Positions 1-7,085 of a DNA stretch of 10,743 bases are shown here, piece after piece. This DNA is from Bacteroidia bacterium. Its GTDB lineage: Bacteria; Bacteroidota; Bacteroidia; NS11-12g; UBA9320. The notes beneath the pieces are model-generated. The model did no database searches, was not told where the DNA came from, and saw only the letters and a program-made list of their open reading frames with translations. The position numbers were made by a program, and so were the translations under genes. The stretch spans positions 1 through 10,743 of the forward strand of contig JABDQY010000222.1 of the NCBI GenBank assembly GCA_013042025.1, in the 5' to 3' direction. The first letter of the stretch is position 1; each line of letters starts with the position of its first letter.

Positions 1-430
1 GATTTACCCAAGCTAGGATAATGGCATTCATAAACAAACCAAGATAAACAGCTTTGAATTTTTTAAGGAAAGTAGCCTCTTTTCCACTATAACGCAATGT
101 AATGAATTCGGCATCTGTAACAACCCCACTTCTTCTCCATAGTTGTGAATAGAAAATAGCAGTAAACATGCCACCTAAAAGCATATTCCACCATACCCAA
201 TTCCCTGAAATACCGTTCTTGGCAACTAATTCTGTTACTGCGAGAGGAGTATCTGCAGCAAAGGTGGTTGCTACCATACTTAAACCAGCCAAATACCATG
301 GTAAGTTTTTACCACCTAAAAAGAATCCTTCAATTCCTTCGCTTGCAGTTTTACGTGAATACCAACCTAAGGCTAAAGTAATTAAGATAAATAAGGAAAT
401 AATGACGAAGTCTACTGTGGTTAGTACCAT
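1..430 (-). CDS. Sodium:solute symporter family protein, N-terminal part (runs off the left edge)
   Basis: The minus strand reads open from an ATG at 430-428 to the window edge, giving 143 complete codons with no stop. The protein starts with a hydrophobic helix (about residues 4-22). A loop with FFLGGKNLPWYLAG (36-49) follows, then SMVATTFAADTPLAV (51-65) and further hydrophobic stretches (about 77-98 and 127-142). The FLGG(K/R)xLPWWLxGxSMVATTFAADTPLAV pattern is typical of the N-terminus of SSS-family secondary transporters, which couple Na+ inflow to uptake of a solute across the inner membrane. Family members are about 500-620 residues, so roughly a quarter is present. The substrate cannot be told from this part. 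The gene diverges from the lipoprotein gene at 536. I saw no convincing promoter for it in the 105-base gap. Frame and family are clear; specificity is not. Confidence 0.88.
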   Translation of the reverse strand, partial: MVLTTVDFVIISLFILITLALGWYSRKTASEGIEGFFLGGKNLPWYLAGLSMVATTFAADTPLAVTELVAKNGISGNWVWWNMLLGGMFTAIFYSQLWRRSGVVTDAEFITLRYSGKEATFLKKFKAVYLGLFMNAIILAWVN

Positions 431-510
431 GAATTTCAGTTATATACCAACAAGGTTTGTAAGAATTAAGCAAGAATGCAAATTATCATCTTAATAATTA
501 ATTAACATCG

Positions 511-518
511 TATCTTTG
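511..518 (+). promoter_or_regulatory. Promoter -7 element for the lipoprotein gene
   Basis: TATCTTTG matches the Bacteroidota -7 consensus TANNTTTG at all six informative positions and lies 17 bases before the ATG at 536. Transcription would start near 521-524, giving a leader of only about 12-15 bases. No good TTG -33 element is visible at the usual 19-21 base spacing; the region upstream is very AT-rich. The call rests on the -7 element alone. Confidence 0.55.
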
Positions 519-535
519 CCGCTCAAACGTTAACA

Positions 536-1402
536 ATGAAAAAAATCAAATTATTATCACTAGCAGTAGTATTAGGACTAGGTTCTATCTTTATTACTAG
601 CTGTGGAGATACAGAGGATGTAGCTCCAAAACCAGTATTGGAATTTATCGGTGGGTCAGGATATGTTTCTGATGACATCACACTTGCAGCAAACACTGAT
701 TTTGTTGTAGGAATTAATGCAAGTCATACGGAGAAAATGAAATCAATCAAGATTTCTGTTTCTTACGACGGAGGAGCTGAAGTTACTCCAGTAGGTTGTT
801 CTCTTTGCGATTCCACACTTAACGATGCAGAGTTAAGAGTAGATTTTAAAGGAACTACTGAGCCAACTGCAGGAACAGAAGTTTGGAACTTCACAATTGC
901 TGATAAAGATGGTAATTCAACAACAAAATCAATTACTATTACGAATATCGGAGATGGTGGTGCTACTTTAATCGAGTATCTTTTAGACAACAATCAAGAG
1001 ACTTTTAAAGTATGGAACTTTGCTGGAGCAAAAGAAGGTGCTTATCAATTGGGATGTTGTAATCTAAAATCTTCTGATCCTAACAGTGATAAAGATATCC
1101 AAGATTCAACTGCTGGTTCTGAAATAGCAAACTGGCCTGCTAGATGGACTTCTAGAAATGGTACTCAGTTTAAGAAAGCAACTACTTACAATTGGGCAAA
1201 TGTTACAAACGAAGCTGAATTAGAAGCTGCATGGAATGGCTCTGGAACTGCTGAAACAGCAGTTGAAGTGGCTGATGGAGATGTTTACATCGCTAACATC
1301 AAGAATGCAGGAACTTATGCGTTAATCGAAATTACTGACGTTGTTGAAACAATGTCTGACAACAATGATTATGTTCAGTTTAGATATAAGTTAGCTCCAT
1401 AA
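536..1402 (+). CDS. Surface-type lipoprotein with Ig/PKD-like N-terminal domain, function unknown
   Basis: The product has 288 residues. It begins with a lipoprotein signal peptide: MKKIK, a hydrophobic core, then the lipobox ITSC with the lipidated cysteine at residue 23. The next residues, GDTED, are acidic, as in the Bacteroidota signal that sends lipoproteins to the outer face of the outer membrane (inferred here). Residues about 30-137 look like a beta-rich PKD/Ig-type domain ending in FTIADKDGNSTTKSITITN. Residues about 145-288 form a second part rich in Trp, Asn and Gly. It ends YALIEITDVV...DYVQFRYKL, a style seen in Bacteroidota cell-surface proteins. There are two cysteine pairs, CSLC (88-91) and CC (174-175). 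I recognise no enzymatic motif and cannot give a function. The gene stands alone, with its own -7 element and a strong terminator. Confidence 0.85.
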   Translation: MKKIKLLSLAVVLGLGSIFITSCGDTEDVAPKPVLEFIGGSGYVSDDITLAANTDFVVGINASHTEKMKSIKISVSYDGGAEVTPVGCSLCDSTLNDAELRVDFKGTTEPTAGTEVWNFTIADKDGNSTTKSITITNIGDGGATLIEYLLDNNQETFKVWNFAGAKEGAYQLGCCNLKSSDPNSDKDIQDSTAGSEIANWPARWTSRNGTQFKKATTYNWANVTNEAELEAAWNGSGTAETAVEVADGDVYIANIKNAGTYALIEITDVVETMSDNNDYVQFRYKLAP

Positions 1403-1434
1403 GGGAGTAATAACTTGTTTACTAAAAATATTAG

Positions 1435-1470
1435 AAAGGTCTGCTGTTTCAGCAGACCTTTTTTATTTTG
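1435..1470 (+). terminator. Rho-independent terminator after the lipoprotein gene
   Basis: AAGGTCTGCTG (1436-1446) pairs perfectly with CAGCAGACCTT (1450-1460) around a TTT loop, and a further A1435-T1461 pair is possible. The tract TTTTATTTTG follows. This is a textbook intrinsic terminator on the plus strand. It ends only 5 bases before the pfkA start codon, which limits where a pfkA promoter can lie. Confidence 0.92.
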
Positions 1471-1475
1471 GCTGT

Positions 1476-2447
1476 ATGAAGACAATAGGAGTCTATACTT
1501 CTGGAGGTGATGCCCCTGGAATGAACGCATGCATACGTTCAGTTGTGCGAACGGCAATATATCATGGCTATAACGTTAAAGGGGTAAAACGCGGCTATGA
1601 AGGAATGATTGAAAACGAGATTATTGATTTGGATCGTCAATCTGTTGCGAACATTATTCAACGAGGTGGTACATTTTTAAAAACTGCAAGAAGCGAAGCC
1701 TTTAGGACGAAAGAAGGAAGGGAAAAAGCATATCACAATTTGAAGGCTCATAATATTGATGCTTTAGTTTGCATAGGTGGTAACGGCTCATACGCTGGAG
1801 CGAATGTATTTTATGAAGAATATGGAATCCCCTGTGTAGGTTTGCCTGGAACAATTGACAATGACTTGTATGGCACAGATTATACCATAGGGTATGATAC
1901 TGCTATCAATACTGCTCTGGATTCAATAGATAGAATTAGAGATACAGCTCATTCACATGAACGTGTTTTTATTGTAGAAGTAATGGGGCGTGATAGTGGA
2001 TTTATTGCCTTAGCTGTTGCGATTGCAGGTGGAGCAGAAGGAGCTTTGATACCAGAGGATATAGATGATTGGGGTAAGGTACTTGAGCAATTGAATCGTC
2101 CAGATAAACGAAAGAAATCATTTTCCATTATTGTGGTAGCAGAGGGAGATGAACAAGGAGGAGCTTTGGTGTTGGAAAAGAAATTAAAGTTAATCTACCC
2201 AGATATGAAGATACGTAGTACGATATTAGGACACGTTCAACGGGGAGGAAGTCCTTCCGCACGAGATCGTATTTTAGCATCGCGTTTAGGTTCACAAGCA
2301 GTAAACGCATTAATGGATGGAAAAAAATCTGTAACCGTAGGCCTAGTAAGCGATAAAATTACATTTACACCATTTCTTAAAGCAATCGAAGGAAAGAAAA
2401 CAGTATCTAAAGATCTTATCGCACTTGCTGATATTCTATCACTTTAA
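1476..2447 (+). CDS. pfkA: ATP-dependent 6-phosphofructokinase
   Basis: The 323-residue product is the usual length for bacterial PfkA, which phosphorylates fructose 6-phosphate to fructose 1,6-bisphosphate in the cytoplasm as the committed step of glycolysis. Visible motifs are SGGDAPGMN (9-17, nucleotide loop), R72, GGNGS (101-105), PGTIDND (124-130, with catalytic base D128 matching E. coli D127), R163, MGRDSG (170-175), AEGD (222-225) and LGHVQRGG (251-258, sugar-phosphate binding). Gly104 and Gly125 are the small residues expected of ATP-using rather than pyrophosphate-using enzymes. The oddity is Asn103: E. coli PfkA and most relatives have Asp here (GGDGS), a residue implicated in Mg-ATP handling. 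The start is fixed by alignment of MKTIGVYTSGGDAPG with the family. It lies 6 bases after a terminator U-tract, so the transcript may be nearly leaderless. The gene converges on gyrB. Confidence 0.96.
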   Translation: MKTIGVYTSGGDAPGMNACIRSVVRTAIYHGYNVKGVKRGYEGMIENEIIDLDRQSVANIIQRGGTFLKTARSEAFRTKEGREKAYHNLKAHNIDALVCIGGNGSYAGANVFYEEYGIPCVGLPGTIDNDLYGTDYTIGYDTAINTALDSIDRIRDTAHSHERVFIVEVMGRDSGFIALAVAIAGGAEGALIPEDIDDWGKVLEQLNRPDKRKKSFSIIVVAEGDEQGGALVLEKKLKLIYPDMKIRSTILGHVQRGGSPSARDRILASRLGSQAVNALMDGKKSVTVGLVSDKITFTPFLKAIEGKKTVSKDLIALADILSL

Positions 2448-2457
2448 AAAAGACCAT

Positions 2458-2486
2458 AAAAAAAGGAGGTAGTCAACCTCCTTTTT
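2458..2486. terminator. Bidirectional terminator between convergent pfkA and gyrB
   Basis: AAAAAGGAGGT (2460-2470) pairs with ACCTCCTTTTT (2476-2486) around the five-base loop AGTCA. The left arm is preceded by more A and the right arm ends in a T-run, so a U-tract follows the hairpin on either strand. It lies between the stop codons of pfkA (2445-2447) and gyrB (2510-2508) and can serve both genes. The GGAGG in the left arm is part of the stem, not a ribosome binding site. Confidence 0.9.
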
Positions 2487-2507
2487 AAAATTAATAAGGT
2501 TTAGCAA

Positions 2508-4454
2508 TTACACGTCAATATTTGCATACTTAGCGTTTGCTTCAATAAACTCTCTACGCGGTGGTACTTCATCACCCATCAACATAGAAAATACTCTGTC
2601 TGCTTCTACAGCATTATCTAAGGTAACTTGCTTCAACGTTCTTCTTTCAGGATCCATCGTAGTTTCCCAAAGCTGTTCAGCGTTCATTTCTCCTAGACCT
2701 TTATATCGTTGTACTTTAACACTATCAGGATTATCACCGCCCATTTCAGCTACAAGATCATTTCGTTCTTCATCACTCCAGCAATATGCAGATTTGTTTC
2801 CTTTTTTAACTTGGTAAAGTGGTGGAGTTGCGATGTATAAGTAACCTTCTTCAATTAGTCTCTTCATGTATCTAAAGACAAGCGTTAGAATAAGAGTTCT
2901 AATGTGACTACCATCAACATCCGCATCCGTCATAATTACAATTTTATGATACCTCAGTTTTGTAGTGTTTAATTCTCTTGCATCCTCTTCGGTACCAATG
3001 GTAACGCCAAGAGCAGTAAACATATTCTTGATTTCTTCGTTATCATAGATTTTATGTTCCAATGCTTTTTCTACGTTCAAAATTTTACCTCTAAGCGGCA
3101 ATATTGCTTGGTAGTTTCTATCTCTACCTTGCTTAGCAGTTCCACCAGCAGAATCTCCCTCTACTAGGTATAACTCGCATATAGCAGGATCCTTTTCAGA
3201 ACAATCTGACAGCTTACCTGGTAAACCAGCTCCTCCCATAGGAGTTTTACGCTGAACCATTTCACGAGCTTTTGCAGCTGCATGTCTAGCCTGTGCTGCA
3301 AGCATCACTTTTTGAACTATGATTTTAGCTTCGTTAGGATTTTCTTCTAAGAAATTGGTTAGCATCTCAGAAACAGCTTGACTTACTGCAGACGTTACTT
3401 CTCTGTTTCCAAGTTTCGTTTTTGTTTGCCCTTCAAATTGAGGCTCAGCTACCTTTACAGAAATAATAGCGGTTAACCCTTCTCTAAAATCGTCTCCAGC
3501 TATTTCTACTTTCATTTTTGAAAGCAATCCTGATTCTTCTGCATATTTTTTTAGTGTATGCGTTAAACCTCTTCTAAAACCAGATAAGTGTGTTCCTCCT
3601 TCGTGTGTATTGATATTATTAACGTAAGAGTATAAGTTTTCAGCATATGAGTTGTTGTAAATCATAGCAACCTCAACAGGAATACCATTTTTCTCACCTT
3701 CCATTGCAATTACTGCACTCATAATTGGTGTTCGATTTCCATCAAGGTATCTAACAAACTCACTTAATCCTTCGGTACTCTTAAAATCTTCTCGAACAAA
3801 GTTTCCTTCTTCATCTTTATTTCTTTTATCTGTTATGCTGATTTCAATTCCCTTGTTTAAGAAGGAAAGTTCTCGCATTCTCAACGAAAGAGTTTCCCAA
3901 TTAAAAACGGTTGTATCACCAAATATTTCTGGATCGGGTAAAAAAGTAACCATTGTACCTTGGTCGGTAGTAGGACCTACTTCTCTTACTTCATATTTTA
4001 TTTTTCCTTGGCTATATTCTTGCTCATATTCTTTACCTTCTCTGTAAACGGTTGCTTTCAGGTCAATTGATAAAGCATTTACACAAGATACACCTACACC
4101 GTGCAAACCTCCTGAAACTTTGTATGAATCTTTATCGAATTTACCACCAGCACCAATTTTGGTCATTACAACTTGTAGTGCTGAAACACCTTCTTTTTTA
4201 TGTATGGCAACTGGAATCCCTCTACCGTTATCTTTAACAGAAATGGAGTTATTCTCATTAATCCAAACATCAATTTTATCACAATGGCCAGCCATTGCCT
4301 CGTCAATTGAGTTATCTACAACTTCATATACTAAGTGGTGTAATCCTCTTACCCCAACATCTCCAATATACATTGATGGACGCTTACGTACGTGTTCCAT
4401 TCCCTCTAAGGCTTGGATACTATCAGCACCATAATTCTTGGTTTCTTCGCTCAT
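2508..4454 (-). CDS. gyrB: DNA gyrase subunit B
   Basis: The 648-residue product is the ATPase subunit of DNA gyrase, which with GyrA introduces negative supercoils. The GHKL ATPase domain shows EVVDNSIDEAMAG (44-56; E44 activates water, N48 binds Mg), DNGRGIP (75-81) and GGLHGVGVSCVNA (115-127). The transducer segment has QTKTKLGN (343-350), with the lysine that contacts ATP. The TOPRIM domain has EGDSAGG (432-438) and DADVDGSHIRTL (510-521), with metal-binding acidic residues, followed by QRYKGLGEMN (582-591). The N-terminus and RPSMYIGDVGVRGLHHLVYE match GyrB rather than ParE. The length is that of GyrB proteins lacking the insert found in gamma-proteobacteria. The ATG at 4454 is followed at once by the conserved N-terminus. 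It lies 123 bases downstream of ansA on the same strand. No terminator is seen between them, so read-through is possible. Confidence 0.97.
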   Translation of the reverse strand: MSEETKNYGADSIQALEGMEHVRKRPSMYIGDVGVRGLHHLVYEVVDNSIDEAMAGHCDKIDVWINENNSISVKDNGRGIPVAIHKKEGVSALQVVMTKIGAGGKFDKDSYKVSGGLHGVGVSCVNALSIDLKATVYREGKEYEQEYSQGKIKYEVREVGPTTDQGTMVTFLPDPEIFGDTTVFNWETLSLRMRELSFLNKGIEISITDKRNKDEEGNFVREDFKSTEGLSEFVRYLDGNRTPIMSAVIAMEGEKNGIPVEVAMIYNNSYAENLYSYVNNINTHEGGTHLSGFRRGLTHTLKKYAEESGLLSKMKVEIAGDDFREGLTAIISVKVAEPQFEGQTKTKLGNREVTSAVSQAVSEMLTNFLEENPNEAKIIVQKVMLAAQARHAAAKAREMVQRKTPMGGAGLPGKLSDCSEKDPAICELYLVEGDSAGGTAKQGRDRNYQAILPLRGKILNVEKALEHKIYDNEEIKNMFTALGVTIGTEEDARELNTTKLRYHKIVIMTDADVDGSHIRTLILTLVFRYMKRLIEEGYLYIATPPLYQVKKGNKSAYCWSDEERNDLVAEMGGDNPDSVKVQRYKGLGEMNAEQLWETTMDPERRTLKQVTLDNAVEADRVFSMLMGDEVPPRREFIEANAKYANIDV

Positions 4455-4527
4455 TTATTTCTGGTATAAATTAAAGCGTGAAAATACAATTTTTAGGCGG
4501 ATTATTGCTCTGAATTGCGGGTCGGAT

Positions 4528-4536
4528 TTATCCACA
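4528..4536 (+). promoter_or_regulatory. Perfect DnaA-box sequence upstream of gyrB
   Basis: TTATCCACA is an exact match to the high-affinity DnaA box TTATNCACA. It lies in the 123-base gap between ansA and gyrB, 74 bases from the gyrB start codon. A weaker look-alike, CAACCCACA, follows at 4539-4547 with 6 of 9 matches. I saw no other perfect copy in the window, so this is not an origin. A role as a DnaA-responsive site for gyrB is possible but unproven. Confidence 0.4.
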
Positions 4537-4577
4537 TACAACCCACAATAAAAAGCTTGTAATATTCAGATTATCAG

Positions 4578-5618
4578 CTAGTTATATAATGAAATTTCGC
4601 CTCTCAAACTTTTAGATAACATTTTAATTCGATCCTTAAATTCGAAATTACCAATTACCCACATAAGTTTGGTTAATGCTGCGGGTGACGTGATATCTTT
4701 TCCGTTCGCTACAATGGGGTTTTTCAAGAAATTACTTGCTGCGTATTGGCCTATTTCAATGCGACCATTAGCACTTTGTGTTGTTGCCAATATTATGACT
4801 TCATTTTTTTCACATGTTTGAACCAGCTGCTTCCAACTATCGTCTTTTGGCAGATTGCCAGAACCAAACGTTTTTAGCACAATACCTTCAATTTTTTTGT
4901 TGTCGACTAAATCTTGCAAGGCAGCAACATTATATCCTGGAAAGACCGTAACATTAACTACTTTCTGACTAAATGTTGGATAAATCTTCAACTCTTTTCC
5001 TTCAGGAATAGGAAGAACGTTTTCTGAAATTTGGATACGCTGTTCTAAGCTTGCCAAATTTTCGAAATTTGGTGAACTAAATCCTTCAAAATCATTGGTA
5101 CTGCTTTTGATTGCTCTATTCCCTCTCAATAAGTCATCATTGAAGCAAATGCAAACCTCTGGAATACAGGTAAGTTCAAATCGTTTATAACCTGCTATGT
5201 ATATTGCATTACTAAGATTTATTATTCCGTCTGTTCTTGGATGAAATATTGGTAATTGAGCTCCCGTTAGCACGATCGGTTTAGATAGATTTTCAAACAT
5301 AAAGCTCAATGCTGAGGCTGTATAAGAAAGTGTATCTGTACCATGTATTACAATAAATCCATCATGGCTGTTATAGTTATCGCTAATGCAGTCTGCAATT
5401 CTTTTCCAAATAGCTGGATTCATATTGGACGAATCAACTACAGGTTCTAGTGTATCAAACGTGAAATTTATCGAAGAAAAATGATTGAAATAGGTTTGAT
5501 TCTTGATAGCAGGGAGATACTCAATAATTTCTTTCCAAGTACTTGGTTCTAAGCCATTTTCGCTTTCTTTCATCCCGAAAGTACCTCCGGTGTAGAGAAT
5601 AAATACTTTGCTTTTCAT
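4578..5618 (-). CDS. ansA: Type I (cytoplasmic) L-asparaginase
   Basis: The 346-residue product hydrolyses asparagine to aspartate and ammonia. It carries the asparaginase signatures YTGGTFG (9-15, nucleophile Thr10 or Thr13 region), VDSSN (61-65, substrate-binding loop), IHGTDT (91-96, catalytic Thr94-Asp95) and RGNRAIK (165-171, catalytic lysine K171). The tail has TSPAALTKLMW (310-320), characteristic of the AnsA-type C-terminal domain that binds allosteric asparagine in E. coli AsnA-I. There is no signal peptide, which fits the cytoplasmic type I form rather than the periplasmic type II. Its ATG (5618-5616) overlaps the pyrB stop codon in an ATGA arrangement, a sign of translational coupling. 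Supplying aspartate to PyrB is an attractive reason for the linkage (inference). A relaxed specificity for glutamine is not excluded. Confidence 0.92.
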   Translation of the reverse strand: MKSKVFILYTGGTFGMKESENGLEPSTWKEIIEYLPAIKNQTYFNHFSSINFTFDTLEPVVDSSNMNPAIWKRIADCISDNYNSHDGFIVIHGTDTLSYTASALSFMFENLSKPIVLTGAQLPIFHPRTDGIINLSNAIYIAGYKRFELTCIPEVCICFNDDLLRGNRAIKSSTNDFEGFSSPNFENLASLEQRIQISENVLPIPEGKELKIYPTFSQKVVNVTVFPGYNVAALQDLVDNKKIEGIVLKTFGSGNLPKDDSWKQLVQTCEKNEVIILATTQSANGRIEIGQYAASNFLKNPIVANGKDITSPAALTKLMWVIGNFEFKDRIKMLSKSLRGEISLYN

Positions 5619-6547
5619 TCTTCTGAGCTTGAACCTGCCAATAAATACAATATTGCCATTCTTATTGCCACACCATTCTCAACCTGATTTAGAATAATTG
5701 ATTGATTAGAATCGGCAACCTCGCTTGTTATCTCAACACCTCGATTTATAGGTCCTGGATGCATTAGAATTATTTTCTTTGAGAGTTTATTTAGAACATC
5801 CATAGTTACACCATATTGAAGTGAATATTCCCTTAAGCTTGGGAAGTATTTATCTTCTTGTCTTTCTAACTGAATGCGTAGCATGTTAGCTGCATCACAC
5901 CATTCCAATGTTTCTTTTAAATTGTAGCTAGCTTCAATTCCTAAGCTTTCAATGTGTTTTGGAAGAAGAGTAGGAGGGCCACACACTCTAACTTTTGCTC
6001 CGAGTTTTTGTAAGCAATAGATGTTGCTCAATGCCACTCTAGAATGAAGGATATCACCCACAATTGCAATTTTCTTATCCTTTAAGTTCGTTAGTTTTTC
6101 ACGTAGTGAGTAAGCATCCAACAATGCTTGTGTTGGGTGTTCGTGTGTTCCGTCTCCAGCATTCACAATGTTTGCATCTATATGTCGAGCTAAAAATTGA
6201 TGAGCTCCTGGTGCAGGATGTCGCATAACAACCATATCTACCTTCATAGCTAGGATATTGTTTACTGTATCGATAAGTGTCTCACCTTTTTTAACCGATG
6301 AACTAGAACTTGAAAAATTCACAACATCAGCTGATAATCGTTTTTCTGCAAGTTCAAATGAGATTTTAGTTCGTGTAGAATTTTCAAAGAAAACATTGGC
6401 AATTGTGACATCTCTAAGCGTTGGTACCTTTTTTATTGGTCGATTGATAACCTGCTTGAAGTTGTCGGCTGTCTTAAAAATTAAATCAATGTCTTGTGAT
6501 GAAATATCTTTTATCCCGAGTAAGTGTTTGGTAGATAGTAATGACAT
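5615..6547 (-). CDS. pyrB: Aspartate carbamoyltransferase catalytic subunit
   Basis: The 310-residue product condenses carbamoyl phosphate with aspartate to give carbamoyl aspartate, the first committed step of pyrimidine synthesis, in the cytoplasm as a trimer. Motifs are FFENSTRTK (53-61, carbamoyl-phosphate loop), the serine run ending SSVKKGETL (83-91, the mobile loop with catalytic lysine), MRHP (108-111), HEHPTQALLD (135-144), GDILHSRVA (164-172), MLRIQ (222-226) and MHPGPINRG (262-270). STRTK has lysine where many homologues have arginine, a mild change. No pyrI is present, as is common for enzymes without feedback inhibition through a regulatory chain. The gene begins immediately after the pyrR stop codon (TAAATG) and overlaps ansA by 4 bases. 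Confidence 0.97.
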   Translation of the reverse strand: MSLLSTKHLLGIKDISSQDIDLIFKTADNFKQVINRPIKKVPTLRDVTIANVFFENSTRTKISFELAEKRLSADVVNFSSSSSSVKKGETLIDTVNNILAMKVDMVVMRHPAPGAHQFLARHIDANIVNAGDGTHEHPTQALLDAYSLREKLTNLKDKKIAIVGDILHSRVALSNIYCLQKLGAKVRVCGPPTLLPKHIESLGIEASYNLKETLEWCDAANMLRIQLERQEDKYFPSLREYSLQYGVTMDVLNKLSKKIILMHPGPINRGVEITSEVADSNQSIILNQVENGVAIRMAILYLLAGSSSEE

Positions 6548-7084
6548 TTATTTTTCTTCTTCTGTTATAATCCAAATTTTACACTGTTCTTCTTTCCAAT
6601 CCACTTTTACAAAATCGTCGGTTCGTGAATCCACATGTTCCCCAATATAATCTGGGTGAATAGGTACTTCTCTCTTGTATTTTCGGTTGATTAATGTTAG
6701 CAATTCAACTGAAGCTGGTCTGCCGTAATCATTAATCGCATCTAAAGCAGCTCGTATTGATCTACCAGTAAACAACACATCATCTATAATAATGAGATGT
6801 TTTCCTTCAATCGGGAAATTCATTGTCATTGCATTGGGAATCAGTGGCTTATTGGTTCTTCTGAAATCATCTCTGTGAAATGTAGTGTCTAATTCACCAT
6901 AAGTAGCATCAACATTGAATAATTCTTTTAGCTTGTTTTTAATGGCGTTACCCAACAATATTCCTCGAGGTTGTAAAGCAATGATTGCAGAATTTTCAAA
7001 GGAATTATGTTTTTCTACTAGCTCATGACACATACGAGTTAGCATTAGATCTACTTTCTTATAATCTAATATTACCCTTTTCAT
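6548..7084 (-). CDS. pyrR: PyrR-type uracil phosphoribosyltransferase / pyrimidine operon regulator
   Basis: The 178-residue product matches the length of PyrR. It has the type I phosphoribosyltransferase PRPP-binding motif IIIDDVLFTGRS (98-109), the upstream LQPRG loop (37-41), DTTFHRDDFRR (66-76, matching the DxTLYRDD region of PyrR) and the C-terminal REVPIHPDYIGEHV (138-151) typical of the family. PyrR makes UMP from uracil and PRPP. In Bacillus it also binds pyr mRNA to trigger attenuation. The gene sits 1 base after the EVE gene and directly against pyrB, so there is no space next to it for a leader attenuator. Here the enzyme role is better supported than the RNA-binding role (inference). 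Confidence 0.93.
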   Translation of the reverse strand: MKRVILDYKKVDLMLTRMCHELVEKHNSFENSAIIALQPRGILLGNAIKNKLKELFNVDATYGELDTTFHRDDFRRTNKPLIPNAMTMNFPIEGKHLIIIDDVLFTGRSIRAALDAINDYGRPASVELLTLINRKYKREVPIHPDYIGEHVDSRTDDFVKVDWKEEQCKIWIITEEEK

Positions 7085-7085
7085 C

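Noticed and set aside
87..494. Open frames at 87-299 (minus) and 168-494 (plus)
   Set aside because: Both overlap the N-terminal part of the sodium:solute symporter on the minus strand (430 to 1), whose frame has clear family motifs. They are out-of-frame shadows.
2460..2470. GGAGG at 2465-2469 as a ribosome binding site
   Set aside because: It is the left arm of the pfkA/gyrB terminator hairpin, and no start codon with a sensible frame follows.
4052..4434. Plus-strand open frames of 61 and 104 codons inside gyrB
   Set aside because: They are antisense to the conserved GHKL ATPase domain of GyrB and show no family resemblance.
4479..4486. Possible gyrB promoter -7 element TATTTTCA on the minus strand
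   Set aside because: It matches only 4 of 6 informative positions of TANNTTTG and lacks a TTG at the right distance, so I did not list it as a promoter.
4455..4577. Replication origin next to gyrB
   Set aside because: There is only one perfect DnaA box, no cluster, no dnaA/dnaN/recF neighbours and no clear unwinding element beyond general AT richness.
6258..6650. Plus-strand open frame of 130 codons across the pyrB/pyrR junction
   Set aside because: It is antisense to two well-conserved genes, and low-complexity Ser/Thr/Val content is expected opposite them.
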